In this document: in pieces, positions 1 to 11,233 of the stretch | How positions within the stretch are numbered: the stretch's first letter is position 1 | Layout: every line of letters begins with the position of its first letter | Source: Niabella drilacis | GTDB taxonomy: Bacteria; Bacteroidota; Bacteroidia; Chitinophagales; Chitinophagaceae | NCBI RefSeq assembly: GCF_900101395.1 | Contig: NZ_FMZO01000011.1 | Location: forward strand, 93,210-157,209 | Reading direction: 5' to 3' | Length of the DNA stretch: 64,000 nt | Notes under the pieces: generated by a model | What the model was told of the DNA's origin: nothing | What the model saw: only the letters and a program-made list of their open reading frames with translations | The model's database searches: none | Program-made: the position numbers and the translations under genes

Positions 1-169
1 GGTCTCTTACAGATACCTCAGATATCCACAGACTCTTTTAATCTTTCTGTGTAAATCCGCGAAATCTGCGAGCAAAACCCAGGGGTCCACAAGCAGGAAG
101 GTCTCTTACAGATACCTCAGATATCCACAGACTGTTTTAATCTTTCTGTGTAAGTCCGCGAAATCTGCG
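1..169. repeat. Two tandem copies of a 70-bp intergenic repeat
   Basis: Bases 1-70 and 100-169 are the same 70-bp unit, differing at two positions, separated by a 29-bp spacer. The unit carries the phrase 'tttctgtgtaaatccgcgaaa', which resembles a class of non-coding repeats often seen between genes in this phylum (from memory). The first copy starts at the window edge, so the array may extend further left. No ORF is supported. Confidence 0.8.
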
Positions 170-173
170 TTTT

Positions 174-1115
174 TTATGTCTTCATCGCTTTTCGCAACAT
201 GGCAATACTTTTAGGCACAGCCGTTGCAGCATCTTCTTTGCCCTCATATTCCAGCGAAAGATAGCCCTGGTAATTTACTTTACTTAACAGGGACATGATC
301 CGGTTATAATCCAGATCGAGTGTATACCACTCGCCACCACCATAATAGGTTTTGGCCTGTACAAAAACGGCCTGCGGCGCAATCATTTCCAGTTTCGAAT
401 ATGGGTTTTCCAGGAAATTGCCCGTATCCAGCAAAAGCCCCAGCCATGGTGAGTTGATGGCTTCTTTGATGCGCAGCATACCTTCTGGAGTAGAGCACAG
501 TCCCCAGTGATTCTCCAGGGCCAGCATAACACCATATTTTTCCGCTGTTGGGATGCATTGTTCAATAGCCTCAATACACCATTTAAAGCCGTCATCTTCC
601 GTGTAGCCCGGAAGGATCGGTTCCTGGCCACGGTTCTTCATCAGTTCATCAAAGGATTTGGTAGTACCCCATCTCCCGGAATTGAGCCGTAAACAGGCAA
701 TGCCCATTTTTGCAGCCAGTTCAATACATTCTTTTGTTTTGTCGATATTCTTCTGCCATTCTGCCTTATCCGGTGTTACAAAACCCTGGTGGATCGAAAG
801 ACAGGTAAAGGCGATCCCGTTCAGGTAGGCCCGGCGTTTCAGGGCATTGATGTATTGATCGTCGACGCTGTCCATTTGCCGGTGCAGGATGTCTACTCCT
901 TCCACACCCAGTTTTGCCGCTTCATCAATTACTTTCTCTATCGGGTACTTTTCCGGTTTAAAATGCCAGTAGGAATAGGAGGAAATACTGAGTTTGATGC
1001 GTGCAGCTGCCGGCGCTGTACTAAGGATACCTGACCGTGAAAAGGCAGGTAATGCGGCGGTGGCAAGGGCACTTCCAATACCATTGCGGATAAATGAGCG
1101 ACGGGAACTTTCCAT
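174..1115 (-). CDS. Sugar phosphate isomerase/epimerase (xylose isomerase-like TIM barrel)
   Basis: Predicted 313-aa exported TIM-barrel protein of the AP endonuclease 2 / IolE-like family, which isomerises or epimerises sugars and keto-polyols using a divalent metal. The start at 1115 gives a twin-arginine-like leader (SRRSF at residues 4-8) followed by a hydrophobic stretch; a longer reading frame upstream adds 44 residues that do not look like family sequence. Candidate metal-site motifs are LALENHWG, LLLDTGNF and the C-terminal LSLEYEGKED. Tat export matches the Gfo/Idh enzymes at 5-7 kb, suggesting periplasmic sugar processing. The exact substrate cannot be read from sequence. Confidence 0.85.
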   Translation of the reverse strand: MESSRRSFIRNGIGSALATAALPAFSRSGILSTAPAAARIKLSISSYSYWHFKPEKYPIEKVIDEAAKLGVEGVDILHRQMDSVDDQYINALKRRAYLNGIAFTCLSIHQGFVTPDKAEWQKNIDKTKECIELAAKMGIACLRLNSGRWGTTKSFDELMKNRGQEPILPGYTEDDGFKWCIEAIEQCIPTAEKYGVMLALENHWGLCSTPEGMLRIKEAINSPWLGLLLDTGNFLENPYSKLEMIAPQAVFVQAKTYYGGGEWYTLDLDYNRIMSLLSKVNYQGYLSLEYEGKEDAATAVPKSIAMLRKAMKT

Positions 1116-1271
1116 TTTTAACGGATTTTGATGGTAAATGAGCCTTAAACCGGGCTTTATCCAAAAGCAATCATTTGTACAAATCCCTTTCTGAAAGTTA
1201 AGGAATAATTCCCCTTTTTTTGTCTTTAAACTTTTTGTTGCCGGCAAATGTACCTGGTTTCAGCATTGATC

Positions 1272-1452
1272 GGTCCTGGGAGAGCGTTGTGATTATAGCA
1301 GATGTGCAGTTTGTAAAACCTATGCAGCCCAAAATGATCTGAAGGTGATCTTTCTGGAAGTGGAGCATCACAACGAACGGGCCCGAAAATTGTATCAGGG
1401 CTCCGGGTTTAATGATCATCACCGGGCGCTGATGATCTACCGTCCTGAGTAA
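1272..1452 (+). pseudogene. GNAT acetyltransferase C-terminal relic
   Basis: The last ~40 codons before the TAA at 1450 read as a typical GNAT C-terminal half: KVIFLEVEHHNERARKLY, then GSGF and a final beta strand ALMIYRPE. Just upstream, a GPGRAL string like the acetyl-CoA pyrophosphate loop (G-x-G-R-A) lies in another frame and is followed at once by stops. No start codon or N-terminal domain is visible. This looks like the decayed tail of an N-acetyltransferase gene, with at least one frameshift and loss of the 5' half. Confidence 0.5.
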
Positions 1453-1640
1453 CAGGACAAACACGATGATCCGCCACCGACAGATTTTGCAGTGCAAACA
1501 CCCCAAAAAGCCTTTACCAGCGTTTTTGTACAGCCAGGAGCGGCTTAATGAGGCTCCGGGCTCCCTGTACAATAGATTTGCCGGATCTTTATTCATTCAG
1601 CCGGCAATACAGGAACCCCGACTTTTCAGCGCCTCAAACT

Positions 1641-1670
1641 TTTCCACCTGTCAACTTTGCGTTACCTTTG
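1641..1670 (+). promoter_or_regulatory. Predicted Bacteroidota-type promoter of the ABC-F gene
   Basis: TACCTTTG at 1663-1670 matches the -7 consensus TAnnTTTG. A TTTC near-match to the -33 TTTG element lies 18 bp upstream at 1641-1644. The start codon follows 38 bp downstream. Confidence 0.5.
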
Positions 1671-1683
1671 CACCACTTTTTGA

Positions 1684-3333
<1,650 letters not shown>

Positions 3334-3360
3334 GCTGCAGCATTGAAAAGATAGGATCGA

Positions 3361-3384
3361 ACGGAGCTGTGGCTCCGTTTTTTT
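3361..3384 (+). terminator. Rho-independent terminator after ABC-F gene
   Basis: A 7-bp perfect stem (ACGGAGC / GCTCCGT) with a 4-nt loop at 3361-3378, followed by a run of six T. Confidence 0.85.
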
Positions 3385-3511
3385 GTATCAGCCGGCGGCC
3401 ATTCATAAAAAAACTGCATTCCATTTGCATCATCCGTCTTTACTTTGCGGGAATTTTTAAGTATTGCTTTAGCGGGATCCGCTTTATAAACAACCGATAA
3501 ATTTAAATAAA

Positions 3512-4708
3512 ATGTGTAGAAAGTTTTTCTTAACTGCCTTGCTGTTTGTGACCGTTGCCGGCAGCGGCTGGCTTCATGCCCAGGATGATCTCATCAAAAA
3601 GATCAGCGGTAACAGCAGCGACAGTACCGGTTTCCGGTTTACCAATATTATCAACCTGGAAGTGACGCCTATAGAGAACCAGGGTTCTTCGGGTACCTGC
3701 TGGAGTTACTCCACCAACTCTTTTTTAGAGTCCGAAATGATCAAAGCCGGCCGGAAACCTGTACCGCTTGCAAAGATCTATACAGCGCGCAGGTCTTATG
3801 AAGACAAAGCCGAAAATTATGTAAAAATGAATGGTGCCGTAAGCTGGGGCGATGGGGGCGAAGCACATGATGTCATAAATATGTATGCCAAATACGGTGC
3901 TGTGCCCGAAGAGGTATACACCGGTCTGCTGAATGGAGCCACTACCAATAATTTCAGCGAAATGCAGGCTATCCTGAAAGCCATGCTGGATGCGGTCATT
4001 AAAAATCCGGCCGGCGTACTTTCTCCCCGCTGGAAGAAAGCTTTTGCTGCAACCCTGGATGCCTACCTGGGGCCCGTACCACCAATGTTTACTTATCAGA
4101 ACAAAAGCTATACCCCCCAAAGTTTTGCAAAAGAAGTAGTAGGGCTTGATGCCGGTAACTACATCGAATTTATTTCCCAGAACAATACACCATACTGGCA
4201 AAAAGCAATGATGATGGTACCCGATAACTGGGCTTTCCAGTGGGATTACAATATTCCTCCCGCGGCTGTTACGGATATTATTGATAATGCGCTGAAGAAT
4301 GGGTACACTGTGGCCTGGGGAACAGATGTTTCCGAACCTTATTTCAGCTGGCCCAACGGGGTGGCCTTTGTACCGCAAAACCCGTTCTCCTATGTAAAAA
4401 ATATTACCGCTGCCCAAAAAAAGGAGCTGTTCACCAGTCCCAAACCAGAACCGGAGATCACGCCGGAACTCCGGCAGACAGGTATCGAAAACGGCCAGAC
4501 GTCGGACGATCATGGAATGCATATTGTTGGCCTGTCGAAAGATCAGGACGGCAAAGAATATTATATTGTCAAGAACTCCTGGGGTACCGGCAACGAATAC
4601 AAAGGCTACCTGCATGTAACAAAAGCGTACGTACAGTTTAAGACGACCAGTATCCTGGTCAATAAAAAAGCCGTTCCGAAATCGGTTGCTTCAAAGATAA
4701 CCCTATAA
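3512..4708 (+). CDS. Secreted C1 family (papain-like) cysteine peptidase
   Basis: 398-aa protein with an N-terminal signal peptide ending near HAQ (residues 22-24). The papain fold is marked by the active-site Cys in NQGSSGTCWSYS (C63), the catalytic His in DDHGMHIVGL (H337) and the Asn in IVKNSWGT (N355), all in the expected order. The ~270-residue spacing between Cys and His is longer than in papain and resembles the bleomycin hydrolase / aminopeptidase C branch, which also trims peptides. It is monocistronic, between two terminators. Cleavage specificity cannot be predicted. Confidence 0.88.
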   Translation: MCRKFFLTALLFVTVAGSGWLHAQDDLIKKISGNSSDSTGFRFTNIINLEVTPIENQGSSGTCWSYSTNSFLESEMIKAGRKPVPLAKIYTARRSYEDKAENYVKMNGAVSWGDGGEAHDVINMYAKYGAVPEEVYTGLLNGATTNNFSEMQAILKAMLDAVIKNPAGVLSPRWKKAFAATLDAYLGPVPPMFTYQNKSYTPQSFAKEVVGLDAGNYIEFISQNNTPYWQKAMMMVPDNWAFQWDYNIPPAAVTDIIDNALKNGYTVAWGTDVSEPYFSWPNGVAFVPQNPFSYVKNITAAQKKELFTSPKPEPEITPELRQTGIENGQTSDDHGMHIVGLSKDQDGKEYYIVKNSWGTGNEYKGYLHVTKAYVQFKTTSILVNKKAVPKSVASKITL

Positions 4709-4741
4709 AGAAGTAGCAGCCTGTAATCAGGTAACCATAAC

Positions 4742-4780
4742 AGCACCGGGGTTTCTCATTAAAGAAACCCCGGTGCTTTA
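4742..4780 (+). terminator. Strong hairpin terminator after C1 peptidase
   Basis: A 15-bp perfect stem (arms 4742-4756 and 4763-4777) with a 6-nt loop, followed by a short T tract. Confidence 0.7.
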
Positions 4781-5007
4781 TCCCGTATACATCTGCTTGC
4801 CCAATGCCCGGGATAGCCGGAACGCCTGTACAGGAAATGGTCCTGATCAAACCGGGGGGTGATCCGGCCAGGAAACAAGCCGGGAGCCTGTTTACTTTTC
4901 CATCTTTAATCGTTTCGGTAACGTAACCGGAGATTATAACGGGGGCTTCATTGCAATTAAATATCTTTAAACACAAAACAGACGATCGCATGTTAAAGAA
5001 AAAAACA

Positions 5008-6030
5008 ATGGACCGCAAACGATTCCTGCATCTTTCCGCGCTGGCGGGTATCGGCCTCGGGATCAGCGGGCATGCATCCGCAGGAACGGCAGAACGGGCC
5101 TGGCAGGGAAAGCGGATCGGGATCATCGGGCTGGACACTTCCCATGCCGTGGCCTTTACAAAATCACTGAATGGCAATAATCCGGATCCGGCATTTATGG
5201 GTTACCGCGTTGTAGCCGCCTATCCCAATGGCAGCAAAGATATCCCTTCAAGCGTGGAGCGCATTCCCGGCTACACGGCCGATGTTCACCAATACGGGGT
5301 TACCATTACCGGGTCCATTGCGGAGCTGTTGCCAAAAGTAGATGCGGTATGCCTGGAAACCAATGATGGCCGGCTGCACCTGGAGCAGGCTTTGCCGGTG
5401 CTGAAAGCAGGTAAACCGCTTTTTATCGACAAACCCATGACCGCATCCCTTAAAGATGCTGTCGCCATCTTTAAGGCGGCAGAACAATATAAAGTGCCTG
5501 TATTCTCCAGCTCATCGCTCCGCTATATAACCGGTATGGAGGAGATACTTAAAGGAGAATACGGCAAAGTGACCGGTGCGCAAACCTACAGCCCGGCAAC
5601 ACTCGAAAAAACGCATCCGGACCTGTTCTGGTACGGCATTCATGGGGTGGAGATCCTTTTTACGGCGATGGGCCCGGGCTGTCGGTCGGTAGTGCGCGTG
5701 CATACACCGGACACCGATGTGGTAACAGGCACCTGGGGCGATGGACGTGTAGGCAATTTCAGGGGTACCCGGAGCGGGAAAGCGGACTATGGCGGTACGG
5801 TTTTTACCGAGAAGAAAATAGTATCCCTGGGAGGTTTTAAAGGATATGATCCATTGCTGAAGGAGATCATCCGTTTTTTTGAAACCGGGAAGTCACCCGT
5901 AGCAACACAGGACACACTGGATATCCTTGCCTTTATGGAAGCCGCTGATGAAAGCAGGCGCCGGAATGGAGTGCCTGTCACGCTGGAATCCGTTTATAAA
6001 AAAGCCAACTACAAAACCAATAACGTATAA
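5008..6030 (+). CDS. Gfo/Idh/MocA family oxidoreductase, exported
   Basis: Predicted 340-aa NAD(P)-dependent sugar oxidoreductase. The chosen ATG at 5008 puts a Tat-like leader at the N-terminus (MDRKRFLHLSALAGIG); an in-frame ATG at 4990 is an alternative. The Rossmann motif follows the leader (GIIGLDTSH), and FIDKPMTASL stands where the family has EKP, with Asp replacing Glu before the conserved Lys-Pro. The next gene starts 5 bp after the stop and belongs to the same family, so the two are very likely co-transcribed. The substrate is unknown. Confidence 0.85.
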   Translation: MDRKRFLHLSALAGIGLGISGHASAGTAERAWQGKRIGIIGLDTSHAVAFTKSLNGNNPDPAFMGYRVVAAYPNGSKDIPSSVERIPGYTADVHQYGVTITGSIAELLPKVDAVCLETNDGRLHLEQALPVLKAGKPLFIDKPMTASLKDAVAIFKAAEQYKVPVFSSSSLRYITGMEEILKGEYGKVTGAQTYSPATLEKTHPDLFWYGIHGVEILFTAMGPGCRSVVRVHTPDTDVVTGTWGDGRVGNFRGTRSGKADYGGTVFTEKKIVSLGGFKGYDPLLKEIIRFFETGKSPVATQDTLDILAFMEAADESRRRNGVPVTLESVYKKANYKTNNV

Positions 6031-6035
6031 CAGTT

Positions 6036-7385
6036 ATGACCGGCAAAACTTCACGCAGAGCGTTTCTTAAAACCTCCACATTGAGCGCAGCAGCGCTTAC
6101 TGTAGGCGGTGTGCTTCCCGGGTTCAGTGCCCGGAGCTACCGGAACATACCCGGGGCAAACGAACGGATCCTGACAGGTATGGTGGGTGTTAACAGCAGG
6201 GGGGCGGCACTGGCCGGCACCTTTGCTGCACAAAAGGAATGTCTGATCCGCTACGTATCAGATACCGATAGCCGTGCTATGACCCGCTGCATTGGCAACC
6301 TGTCTAAAATACAGGCCGTAACACCAACGGCACAGCCTGATTTCCGCAAGGTACTGGAACAAAAAGACGTGGATGTAATGGTGATTGCAACACCCGACCA
6401 CTGGCATGCACCAGCGGCCTTGCTGGCTTTGCAGGCAGGCAAGCATGTGTACCTGGAAAAACCCTGCAGTCACAATCCCCGTGAGGGCGAAATGCTTATT
6501 GCATCTGTAAAAAAACATAAGCGTCTTATACAGATGGGCAACCAGCGCCGTTCCTGGCCCAATGTTATGGAAGCCATCCGGGAACTGCACAATGGCATTA
6601 TTGGTAACGCTTATTTTGCACGCACCTGGTACGCCAATAGCCGTAAACCCATTGGTACCGGCAAAGCAGTTCCGGTACCCGGTTGGCTGAATTATGATCT
6701 CTGGCAGGGACCGGCTCCCCGCAAACCTTATATGGATAACCGGATCCACTATAACTGGCATTGGTTCTGGCACTGGGGCACCGGCGAAGCATTGAATAAC
6801 GGCACCCATATGGTGGATCTTGCACGCTGGGGATTGCAGGTCAGCTATCCAACCAGGGTTACTTCGAGCGGTGGACGCTACTTTTTTACAGATGACTGGC
6901 AAACTCCGGACACACAAACGATCGGCTTCGAATTTGGCAGCAAAGGCAGCATTACATGGGAGGGCCGGAGCGCCAATGGCCGGTATGCAGACGGAGCTTC
7001 TGTGGGCGTTATATTCTTTGGAGAAAAGGGGGCCCTGCAGATGAACGGAGATGACGGATACCAGGTATACAGCCTCGATAACAAATTGATAAAGGATGTA
7101 AAGAGCAAAGTAACCGTAAACGCCACCAATACTTCCAACCCCGCGGGGATCCTGGATGGTCTTCATGTGCAAAACCTGTTCGATGGCATCAAAAAAGGAA
7201 CGCCACTCAATTCCGATATCGAAAGCGGCCATATCAGTACCCTCCTTGTACAACTGGGCAATATTGCACAACGTACCTCGGGAGTGCTGGATACAAATCC
7301 CCGGAATGGGCATATTCTCAATAATACAGCGGCAGAAAAATTATGGAGCCGCACATATGAAAAAGGCTGGGAGCCCCGGGTGTAA
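6036..7385 (+). CDS. Gfo/Idh/MocA family oxidoreductase, Tat-exported
   Basis: 449-aa protein with a classic twin-arginine signal (TSRRAFLKTS, residues 5-14), a dinucleotide-binding N-terminal domain (GMVGVNSRGAA) and the family motif YLEKPCSHNP. The C-terminal half contains the aromatic-rich HWFWHWGTGEALNNGTHMVD segment typical of secreted family members from this phylum. It follows a paralogue by 5 bp and is 95 bp upstream of a secreted hydrolase, suggesting a small carbohydrate-modifying operon. Some periplasmic members carry a non-dissociable NAD cofactor; whether this one does is not visible. Confidence 0.88.
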   Translation: MTGKTSRRAFLKTSTLSAAALTVGGVLPGFSARSYRNIPGANERILTGMVGVNSRGAALAGTFAAQKECLIRYVSDTDSRAMTRCIGNLSKIQAVTPTAQPDFRKVLEQKDVDVMVIATPDHWHAPAALLALQAGKHVYLEKPCSHNPREGEMLIASVKKHKRLIQMGNQRRSWPNVMEAIRELHNGIIGNAYFARTWYANSRKPIGTGKAVPVPGWLNYDLWQGPAPRKPYMDNRIHYNWHWFWHWGTGEALNNGTHMVDLARWGLQVSYPTRVTSSGGRYFFTDDWQTPDTQTIGFEFGSKGSITWEGRSANGRYADGASVGVIFFGEKGALQMNGDDGYQVYSLDNKLIKDVKSKVTVNATNTSNPAGILDGLHVQNLFDGIKKGTPLNSDIESGHISTLLVQLGNIAQRTSGVLDTNPRNGHILNNTAAEKLWSRTYEKGWEPRV

Positions 7386-7480
7386 TATTGCCCGCTTCAG
7401 GAATGTTGCCCGCAATAATCCCAATGGGCCGGAAAAAGCTGTATCTTGTCCTTTCTGAACCCTTTCAAAAAGGACAAAAT

Positions 7481-8305
7481 ATGAAACGATTACTTGTTTT
7501 TGCAATCCTGTGTTTTGTACTTCATCAGGCACAGGCACAGGACAACAATTATGAATGGCAAAAAGATATTCGATACTACCCTGCATCTGTAAACCAGGAT
7601 GCTTATCAGCAGGGGCAATGCCGGCTGGATGTGTACTATCCCCGGAATAAAAAGAATGCGGCTACCATTATCTGGTTTCATGGGGGAGGGCTCAAAGCGG
7701 GGAAAAAAGAAATTCCTGCTGCATTGATGAACAAGGGCTATATTATTATAGGAGTGGGGTACCGGTTTTCTCCAAAGGTAAAAGCGCCAGAGTATATTGA
7801 AGACGCAGCGGCAGCAGTTGCCTGGGCTTTTCAGCATGTTGAACAATATGGAGGCGACCGCAGAAAAATCGTATTATCCGGCCATTCGGCCGGGGGGTAT
7901 CTTGACCTGATGCTGGCCCTCGATAAAAAGTATTTACAACACTATGACGTCAATGCCGACAGTCTTCTGGGAATTGTTCCTTTCAGCGCCCAATGCATCA
8001 CCCACTTCACTGTAAGGGAAGAGCGGGGAACTGATCCGCTGCAACCGGTCATCGATTCAATGGCGCCCCTGTATCATGTTAGGAAAACGACTCCGCCCAT
8101 ATTGCTGATCACCGGCGACCGGGAAAAAGAGCTTTATGGCCGCTATGAAGAAAATGCCTACCTGCTCCGGATGCTGAAGCTGACCGGCAATACACAAACA
8201 CAGCTTTATGAACTACAGGGTTATGATCATGGAGGAATGGCGCAACCGGCCTTCCCCTTACTGCTGCAGGAAGTAAGCCGGGTGCTGAAGCAGCGTCGCT
8301 TTTAA
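7481..8305 (+). CDS. Secreted alpha/beta hydrolase (carboxylesterase-like)
   Basis: 274-aa protein. The start at 7481 gives a clean signal peptide ending QAQAQ (residues 16-20); the upstream in-frame extension does not look like protein. The oxyanion-hole motif HGGG is at 67-70 and the nucleophile elbow GHSAG at 134-138 (Ser136); a late Asp (TGDRE) and His (YDHGGM) complete the triad. The HGGG type places it near the hormone-sensitive lipase / BD-FAE esterases that remove acyl groups from sugars. It lies in the same direction as the two Gfo/Idh genes. Confidence 0.85.
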   Translation: MKRLLVFAILCFVLHQAQAQDNNYEWQKDIRYYPASVNQDAYQQGQCRLDVYYPRNKKNAATIIWFHGGGLKAGKKEIPAALMNKGYIIIGVGYRFSPKVKAPEYIEDAAAAVAWAFQHVEQYGGDRRKIVLSGHSAGGYLDLMLALDKKYLQHYDVNADSLLGIVPFSAQCITHFTVREERGTDPLQPVIDSMAPLYHVRKTTPPILLITGDREKELYGRYEENAYLLRMLKLTGNTQTQLYELQGYDHGGMAQPAFPLLLQEVSRVLKQRRF

Positions 8306-8322
8306 ACCAGCAAGGTCGTTCA

Positions 8323-9459
8323 TCAGTCGCGGGAGGGTATAACCGTAAATCTTCTTTTCAGGTGCAAAAACGGACGTTCCAGGAAGCGGTAGGAGAGCAT
8401 CGCCGTAACCACCGTACCTATAAAAGCCAGTACAAAGCCAATATTATTTTTTTGCTCCGGCAAGTGCAGCCAGGTGGCAAACAGCGTGAGCTGATCTTTG
8501 TAAAGGTGATAGATCAGGTAGTAAAACAGGTTATGGAACATATATAAACCATAGGATATCCTTCCCAAAAAAATAACCGGTTTAGGCAGGTATTTGCCCG
8601 GGGTACCCAGCATGCTCAAAAACATAAGGAGGGCACCCAGTAATATACAAGCCCAGCCGCTCATAGCTTCGGCTGAGTTGGAAAGATGCGGAGCATCAGC
8701 TTTTACTTTAAATACCAATGAGGCGATCAGCCAGCAACCGATGCCGGCAATAAACAGGAGCGCCCGTAACGGGATGGAGAACCGGGGCTGTCGTCCTCTG
8801 AGGTATACCGACAATAAAATACCGGCGGCAAAAAACTGGAACTGTACAAAACTATTGGTCCATTCACTGCTGAATCCTTCCCTGGGGTGCCGGCCATAAC
8901 TAAAAATAACCACGTAAGCGATAACCAGAAATGTAAATGCAACGGCTTTTAGCCCTTTGCGTGTAAAAAATACCGCCAGCAGGGGAATCAGCAGGTAAAA
9001 CTGTTCCTCTACCGAGATGCTCCAAAGCGGGTTTTGCGGATAGCAGGACACCCATTCATTAAAACTGATATACCAGTTGCCTGCGAAAAGCGAAAATGAC
9101 AGGAAATTACCGGTAGTGATCACACCAAAGTTTTTAGTGGTTACCGAAAGCACCAGGAAACCCGTTAGTACAAAAAAATAGAGCGGCCATATACGCAGTA
9201 TACGGCGGATATAAAAGGATTGGGGGCGAACGCTGCCGGTGGCATCCTTTTCCCGTAACAACAGTTCCGTGATCAGGAAGGCACTCAGTAAAAAAAATAA
9301 TGGCACCCCAAAAACGCCAACAAGACTTACCTGGTAAACCCAGTAATATTCTTTAACATCAATAGGGGCGAGATCCATCCGGTGCGTACAAAACACAAAG
9401 AGAAATGCAAAAAAGCGGAATACATCCAGCTCCGGGCGGTAATAGCGCTGTAAATTCAT
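8323..9459 (-). CDS. Acyltransferase 3 family integral membrane protein (OafA/YrhL type)
   Basis: 378-aa protein with about ten hydrophobic segments. The N-terminus carries the family signature: RPELDVFRFFAFLFVFCTHR with the conserved Arg and His in the first helix, then GVFGVPLFFLLSAFLI. These enzymes move acetyl or other acyl groups onto surface polysaccharides or antibiotics at the inner membrane. It is convergent with the esterase (17-bp gap) and same-strand with the metallophosphoesterase upstream (52 bp). Confidence 0.88.
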   Translation of the reverse strand: MNLQRYYRPELDVFRFFAFLFVFCTHRMDLAPIDVKEYYWVYQVSLVGVFGVPLFFLLSAFLITELLLREKDATGSVRPQSFYIRRILRIWPLYFFVLTGFLVLSVTTKNFGVITTGNFLSFSLFAGNWYISFNEWVSCYPQNPLWSISVEEQFYLLIPLLAVFFTRKGLKAVAFTFLVIAYVVIFSYGRHPREGFSSEWTNSFVQFQFFAAGILLSVYLRGRQPRFSIPLRALLFIAGIGCWLIASLVFKVKADAPHLSNSAEAMSGWACILLGALLMFLSMLGTPGKYLPKPVIFLGRISYGLYMFHNLFYYLIYHLYKDQLTLFATWLHLPEQKNNIGFVLAFIGTVVTAMLSYRFLERPFLHLKRRFTVIPSRD

Positions 9460-9511
9460 GATGGCAGAAATTTATTTGAAAGCAGACTTCATGGAAATAG
9501 TTGAGGAGCAG

Positions 9512-10489
9512 TTACCACTGTAGGTTACTGATCCGCGGCACGATCTCTTTACCGGTATGCAGCAATCCGGAGTTTTGATAGTTCAGTTCCTCCGGGGATT
9601 TTCCTTCCCATTGACTGCGCTTTCCCTTTATATGGATCCGGCCTTTAACCGGGTCAATTACAAGCGTCGTAAACAATGCGTCCTTATACGGACAGGTATA
9701 GGCAAGATAGGGGTATTGCTGATGCACAGCCGGATCATAGATCAGGTGCTTATATTTTTCACCCATCCAGTAGTAGGATGCAGAGTTAACGTGCACATAA
9801 TGTATACCGTTTATGTGATAATGAGCGTCAATATGCGTATGGCCGTTAATGGCCAGCAAAATCTTATTCTGGTATTTTTCCAGTAATGCCTGTATTTCAG
9901 CCGCATTATCCACCGCATCGGGACCCGCCAGTGGCTGATGAGATACAATTATGAGTGGCTCCTTTATTGTTCCCAGCTGCTCCTTCAACCAGGCCGTTTG
10001 TTCCGGGCCAATATAGGAGGGATAGCCACCTTTATGATCCGGCGAGCCCTTATCGTTGCCATCCAGAACCAGCAGGCATATCCCTTTCAGCGCATAGGTA
10101 TAATACCGGCCAGGCATGCCCCAGTAATTGATACATTGTTGTTTTGTATAACCGGCATCCGTATCATGGTTGCCGATCACATGCAATGTTTTCTGATGGG
10201 CATTTTTAAAAGCTGTGATCACATTTTTATTCTTATCACCGGGATAGGCGAAATCACCCATTTGCAACAGCGCATCCGGTTTTACTTTTTTCATGTCTGC
10301 CAGAAAAGCAGCCAGCCGCTCGTAGCCGGTCGGGATCAGGTCCTGGTGCAGGTCCGTAATAATACCGATTGTAATGGTTTCTTTTCTCAATGCGGCAGAT
10401 ACAGCGGACGGAATACTCAGGGCGAGGGCCGCAGATGCCGTGGCCTTTACAAATTGCCGCCGGCTAAGGGAAGTAGTTTGCTGTTTCAT
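9512..10489 (-). CDS. Tat-exported calcineurin-like metallophosphoesterase
   Basis: 325-aa protein with a Tat leader (SLSRRQFVKAT) followed by an alanine-rich hydrophobic stretch. The five metallophosphoesterase blocks are in order: TDLHQD, GDFAYPGD, GNHDTD, VSHQPLAG and NGHTHID, providing the dinuclear metal ligands. It should hydrolyse a phosphomono- or phosphodiester outside the cytoplasm. The likely promoter region upstream is shared with a divergent lipoprotein gene at 10693. Confidence 0.9.
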   Translation of the reverse strand: MKQQTTSLSRRQFVKATASAALALSIPSAVSAALRKETITIGIITDLHQDLIPTGYERLAAFLADMKKVKPDALLQMGDFAYPGDKNKNVITAFKNAHQKTLHVIGNHDTDAGYTKQQCINYWGMPGRYYTYALKGICLLVLDGNDKGSPDHKGGYPSYIGPEQTAWLKEQLGTIKEPLIIVSHQPLAGPDAVDNAAEIQALLEKYQNKILLAINGHTHIDAHYHINGIHYVHVNSASYYWMGEKYKHLIYDPAVHQQYPYLAYTCPYKDALFTTLVIDPVKGRIHIKGKRSQWEGKSPEELNYQNSGLLHTGKEIVPRISNLQW

Positions 10490-10692
10490 ATTTAAGCAAT
10501 TTAAACCAAATGCACTAATTGTTTAAGGACATAATGTAAACTTAATAGGAAAAGCTTCTGTTCCCGGCCAACTGATCAGTGGGCCCAGGGTATGCACAGC
10601 AGACCCGAAAATAACTGAGGCGCCCGGAATTTTTAAACGATCCGGGATCGTTTTTCCTATCTTCATTGAAATAAACTGTAAACAGATATTCT

Positions 10693-11178
10693 ATGAGATC
10701 AAAAATTGCGGCCGCTTTTATAGTTGTTTTTGCCATATCCTGTACCCGGCAACAAGAAGAAAAAAGTACGGAAGCCCGGCTTCCGGTTACCGGTACCTGG
10801 AAGCTTTTAAGCGGAACACTTATTGAAAACGGCGATACGACTGTTACTGATTACACCAGGGACCGCTCTTTTATAAAGATCATCAACGACAGCCATTTCG
10901 CATTCCTGCATCATGGATTTAAAAACGGAAAGGACTCCGCTGTTTTTGCTGCAGGTGGCGGAGCCTATACACTCAGGGACAGTACCTATACGGAACACCT
11001 GGAATACTGCAATGCGCGGGACTGGGAAGGCCATGATTTCAGCTTTACCATTTCCATTCACAATGACACATTGGTACAGCAGGGCACAGAGAAAATTGCC
11101 GGCAGCAATGTAGACCGTTACAATATTGAAAGATACGTGCGGGTGAAAACGCCATCCGCCGAAACTTCCTCTAAATAG
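10693..11178 (+). CDS. Putative lipoprotein, lipocalin-like
   Basis: 161-aa protein with a lipoprotein signal peptide (lipobox FAISC, Cys17). The mature part begins with VTGTWKLLSGT, the usual opening of small lipocalin-like beta barrels in this phylum, and is rich in alternating strand-like segments. No catalytic motif is seen. It probably sits in the outer or inner membrane facing the periplasm; function unknown. It is convergent with the permease at 11234. Confidence 0.75.
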   Translation: MRSKIAAAFIVVFAISCTRQQEEKSTEARLPVTGTWKLLSGTLIENGDTTVTDYTRDRSFIKIINDSHFAFLHHGFKNGKDSAVFAAGGGAYTLRDSTYTEHLEYCNARDWEGHDFSFTISIHNDTLVQQGTEKIAGSNVDRYNIERYVRVKTPSAETSSK

Positions 11179-11233
11179 CGGTATGCGGTACTGCGTCAAA
11201 AAACAACCGCTGGTGAAAAAAGGGACGATGAAA

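Noticed and set aside
1-169. CRISPR array
   Set aside because: Only two 70-bp units with one 29-bp spacer; too long for CRISPR repeats and no cas genes.
3725-4615. Long reverse open frame (296 codons) under the C1 peptidase
   Set aside because: Shadow of a well-supported gene; no recognisable motifs.
6258-7313. Long reverse open frame (351 codons) under the second Gfo/Idh gene
   Set aside because: It is antisense to a gene with a full set of family motifs; its translation has no domain-like pattern.
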